DNA from: Sterolibacterium sp052034445
GTDB taxonomy: Bacteria > Pseudomonadota > Gammaproteobacteria > Burkholderiales > Rhodocyclaceae
DNA: 8,290 bases
Direction: 5' to 3'
NCBI GenBank assembly: GCA_052034445.1
Contig: JBPOIN010000142.1
Location: 1 to 8,290 of the forward strand
This document shows positions 6,596-8,290 of the stretch, in pieces (the first letter of the stretch is position 1; each line of letters begins with the position of its first letter). The notes beneath the pieces are model-generated. The model saw only the letters and a list, made by a program, of their open reading frames with translations. It did not search any database and was not told the origin of the DNA. A program made the translations under genes and the position numbers.

Positions 6596-7651
6596 TCAGT
6601 CGGACTCCGTCGCCAGAATGGTGTGCGCCAGCGCCGCGATGCTCGCCGGAGTCAGATCGTCGCTGGCGATCTGGCGGGCGCCTTCGAAACTGCGGTAGTT
6701 CCGGCTCTGCGAGCGATGGTAGAGCGCGTCGTAGTGCTGTTCGAGCAGTTCGCCGACCAGTGTCGGGAAGGCCCCGGCTTGAGTCAGGTCTATCCAGCGG
6801 GCGATGGTTTCGCCGCTTTGCAGGCTGCGCAGGCGATCGAGGTTTTCGATCAGCCAGGCCGGGTCGGTCAGGAAGTAGTCGTAATCGCGCAGCAGGAATT
6901 CGACGCGCGCGGCGAGCGGCACTTCAAGGCGCAGACTCGGCGCCGAGCGGATCTGCTCCAGCAGCAGATCGGGCAGTTGCAGCAGGCCGATGCGCCGGCT
7001 TTCGGCCTCGACATACACGGGGCGGGCCGGGTCGAAATCCTGCAAGGCCAGATACAGGCTGGTTTCGAAACTCTTTTGTGTCGGCTGCGGCACACCGGGC
7101 TGGGCGCCGAGGACCGAGCCCTTGTGGGCGGCCAGTTGTTCGAGATGCAGCACCTGCGCACCCTGGGCGGCCAGCGCTTCGAGCAGCCGGCTCTTGCCGC
7201 TGCCCGTGGCGCCCGTGACGACGCGATAGTTAAAGCGCGTGGGCAGTATCTGCAGTTGTTCGAGCACATGACGGCGCCAGCTCTTGTAACCGCCATCGAG
7301 ACGCTGCGCGTCCCAGCCGATCTGGCGCAGTATGTGCGTGAAGGCGCCGCTACGCTGGCCGCCGCGCCAGCAATACACGAGCGGCCGCCATTCGCGCGGC
7401 CGGTCGAGAAAGCGCTCCTCGATATGCCGGGCGATATTGCGCGCCACGAGTGCGGCGCCGATCTTCTTGGCGGCAAACGGCGACTCCTGCTTGTAAAGCG
7501 TGCCGACGCGTGCGCGCTGTGCGTCGTCGAGCACCGGGCAGCTGATGGCCTGCGGCAGATGATCCTCGGCGAATTCCGCCGGCGAGCGGGCGTCGATGAC
7601 CTCGTCAAATTCGGACAACTGTGCTAGGTTTGCGACCCCTTGGATTTTCAT
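6596..7651 (-). CDS. mnmH: tRNA 2-selenouridine synthase MnmH (SelU/YbbB)
   Basis: This 351-residue protein compares with 364 in E. coli. An N-terminal rhodanese domain (about 5-130) has VIDARSPAEF (18-27), the conserved RVGTLYKQ (48-55) and active-site loop YCWRGGQRSG with C94, then LDGGYKSWR. A P-loop domain follows, with Walker A GATGSGKS (147-154), KGSVLG (177-182), QKSFE (192-196) and EAESRRIG (215-222), all typical of MnmH. The enzyme replaces sulfur by selenium at the wobble 2-thiouridine of tRNA(Lys), tRNA(Glu) and tRNA(Gln), using selenophosphate, via a geranylated intermediate. ATG 7651 is chosen over a longer open frame (to 8152) because family similarity begins there and the extension is antisense to selD. 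An AGAAGAA purine run lies 4 nt upstream. The selenium donor gene selD lies divergently, 36 nt away. No missing key residue was seen. Confidence 0.95.
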   Translation of the reverse strand: MKIQGVANLAQLSEFDEVIDARSPAEFAEDHLPQAISCPVLDDAQRARVGTLYKQESPFAAKKIGAALVARNIARHIEERFLDRPREWRPLVYCWRGGQRSGAFTHILRQIGWDAQRLDGGYKSWRRHVLEQLQILPTRFNYRVVTGATGSGKSRLLEALAAQGAQVLHLEQLAAHKGSVLGAQPGVPQPTQKSFETSLYLALQDFDPARPVYVEAESRRIGLLQLPDLLLEQIRSAPSLRLEVPLAARVEFLLRDYDYFLTDPAWLIENLDRLRSLQSGETIARWIDLTQAGAFPTLVGELLEQHYDALYHRSQSRNYRSFEGARQIASDDLTPASIAALAHTILATESD

Positions 7652-7655
7652 GAAA

Positions 7656-7662
7656 TTCTTCT
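7656..7662 (-). promoter_or_regulatory. Probable ribosome binding site of mnmH
   Basis: The minus strand reads AGAAGAA, ending 4 nt before the ATG at 7651. It is a modest purine-rich Shine-Dalgarno, but it favours this start over the long upstream open frame. It lies within the 36-nt selD/mnmH spacer. Confidence 0.45.
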
Positions 7663-7687
7663 GCAAACGGTGGATCGGACGCTGACG

Positions 7688-8290
7688 ATGGATATCAAAT
7701 TGACGCAATTCTCCCACGGTGGCGGCTGCGGCTGCAAAATTGCACCCGCCGTGCTGTCCGAAATCCTTGGTCAGACGCCGGCCTTCCCCCTGCCGAAGGA
7801 GCTGCTGGTTGGCGCCGAAACCAGCGACGACGCAGCGGTGTACCAGTTGAATGCCGAGCAGGCGCTGGTTGCGACGACCGATTTCTTCACGCCCATCGTC
7901 GATGATCCGCGCGACTTCGGCCGCATCGCCGCGGCGAATGCGCTGTCCGATGTGTATGCCATGGGCGGCCGGCCGATCATGGCGCTGGCGCTGGTCGGCA
8001 TGCCGCTCGACAAGCTGCCGCTGGCCGTGATCCGCGAGATCCTCGCGGGCGGCGAGGAAATCTGCGCGCGTGCCGGGATTCCGATTGCCGGCGGCCATTC
8101 GATCGACACGCTCGAACCGATCTACGGCCTGGTCGGCCTCGGCATCGTCCATCCGCAGCGCGTCAAGCGCAACAGCGCGGCGCGCGCCGGCGACTGCCTG
8201 ATTCTCGGCAAGCCGCTGGGCATCGGCATCCTCTCGGCCGCGCTGAAGAAAGGGCAGCTCGACGCTACGGGCTATGCGCGGATGATCGAG
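7688..8290 (+). CDS. selD: Selenide, water dikinase SelD (selenophosphate synthetase), 3' end outside window
   Basis: The frame runs from ATG 7688 to the right edge without a stop: 201 codons of an expected total near 345. SelD makes selenophosphate from selenide and ATP, the selenium donor for MnmH and for selenocysteine synthesis. The visible part contains the Gly-rich active-site loop SHGGGCGCKI with C14 and K17 (equivalent to E. coli C17 and K20), followed by the PurM/AIR-synthase-like N-terminal domain: ETSDDAAVY (44-52), TTDFFTPIVDDP (63-74), DFGRIAAANALSDVYAMGG (77-95) and AGGHSID (134-140). Metal/ATP-binding Asp candidates are D48, D65 and D88. The active-site residue is Cys (TGC), not selenocysteine (TGA). 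A weak GGA at 7677-7679, 8 nt before the ATG, is the only Shine-Dalgarno candidate. It is divergent from mnmH. No selA or selB is visible, so a role in selenoprotein synthesis cannot be judged. Confidence 0.96.
   Translation, partial: MDIKLTQFSHGGGCGCKIAPAVLSEILGQTPAFPLPKELLVGAETSDDAAVYQLNAEQALVATTDFFTPIVDDPRDFGRIAAANALSDVYAMGGRPIMALALVGMPLDKLPLAVIREILAGGEEICARAGIPIAGGHSIDTLEPIYGLVGLGIVHPQRVKRNSAARAGDCLILGKPLGIGILSAALKKGQLDATGYARMIE

Noticed and set aside
6561..6597. Inverted repeat GAATCCC/GGGATTC after mnmH as a terminator
   Set aside because: The 7-bp stem has a 23-nt loop, overlaps the mnmH stop and has no T-run on the minus strand.
6551..7627. 358-codon plus-strand open frame
   Set aside because: It is antisense to mnmH, whose catalytic motifs are intact on the minus strand; it has no recognisable domain.
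7590..7650. Possible selD promoter with a TG-TGCTAGGTT-like -10 inside the mnmH 5' coding region
   Set aside because: No convincing -35 at proper spacing was found; the match is too weak to annotate.
7727..7738. Selenocysteine codon at the SelD active site
   Set aside because: Both Cys codons in the GGCGCK loop are TGC; there is no in-frame TGA anywhere in the visible selD.
7652..8152. N-terminal extension of MnmH (167 more codons in frame)
   Set aside because: It is antisense to clearly coding selD, and MnmH family similarity begins just after ATG 7651.

Overview
The window looks like chromosomal DNA of a GC-rich Gram-negative bacterium, most likely a beta- or gammaproteobacterium. The reasons are high third-position GC, a type IV pilin-like C-terminus, a YhiI/RbbA/YhhJ-type inner-membrane exporter operon and the SelD/MnmH pair. 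The genus cannot be fixed from this sequence. Most of the window is compact core-type gene content. The clearest surprise is a decayed insertion-sequence remnant.

Layout, left to right: (1) positions 2-646, plus strand: the 3' part of a membrane protein that joins the end of an RDD domain to a pilin-like C-terminal domain; its start lies outside the window. (2) 647-864: a convergent intergenic gap holding a frameshifted, truncated IS110-family transposase fragment (about 659-831, minus strand). (3) 865-5978, minus strand: a tightly packed operon read right to left, consisting of a HlyD-type membrane-fusion protein (yhiI-like), a double-ATPase/permease fusion (rbbA-like) and a second ABC-2 permease (yhhJ-like). 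The genes overlap by 1 nt or are 3 nt apart, so translation is probably coupled. (4) 6088-6462, minus strand: an ArsC/YfgD-family thiol reductase with its active-site Cys and three catalytic-type Arg. (5) 6596-7651, minus strand: mnmH (selU), the tRNA 2-selenouridine synthase. (6) 7688 to the window end, plus strand: the first 201 codons of selD, selenophosphate synthetase, divergent from mnmH with only 36 nt between the two start codons.

Two functional groups emerge. SelD makes selenophosphate, which MnmH uses to replace sulfur by selenium in the wobble uridine of some tRNAs, so the divergent pair forms a selenium tRNA-modification module. The three-gene operon encodes a complete inner-membrane ABC-2 export assembly: the periplasmic adaptor, the ATPases with one permease, and the partner permease. 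The arsC-like gene lies between them on the operon strand, but nothing in the sequence ties it functionally to either side.

No tRNA, rRNA, CRISPR array, riboswitch or convincing rho-independent terminator was seen. I found no evidence for a wholly new system. The points most worth a second look are the RDD-pilin fusion, the IS110 relic, the asymmetric ATP sites of the RbbA-like protein, the 42-bp in-frame tandem duplication in the adaptor gene, and the very short selD/mnmH divergent spacer.
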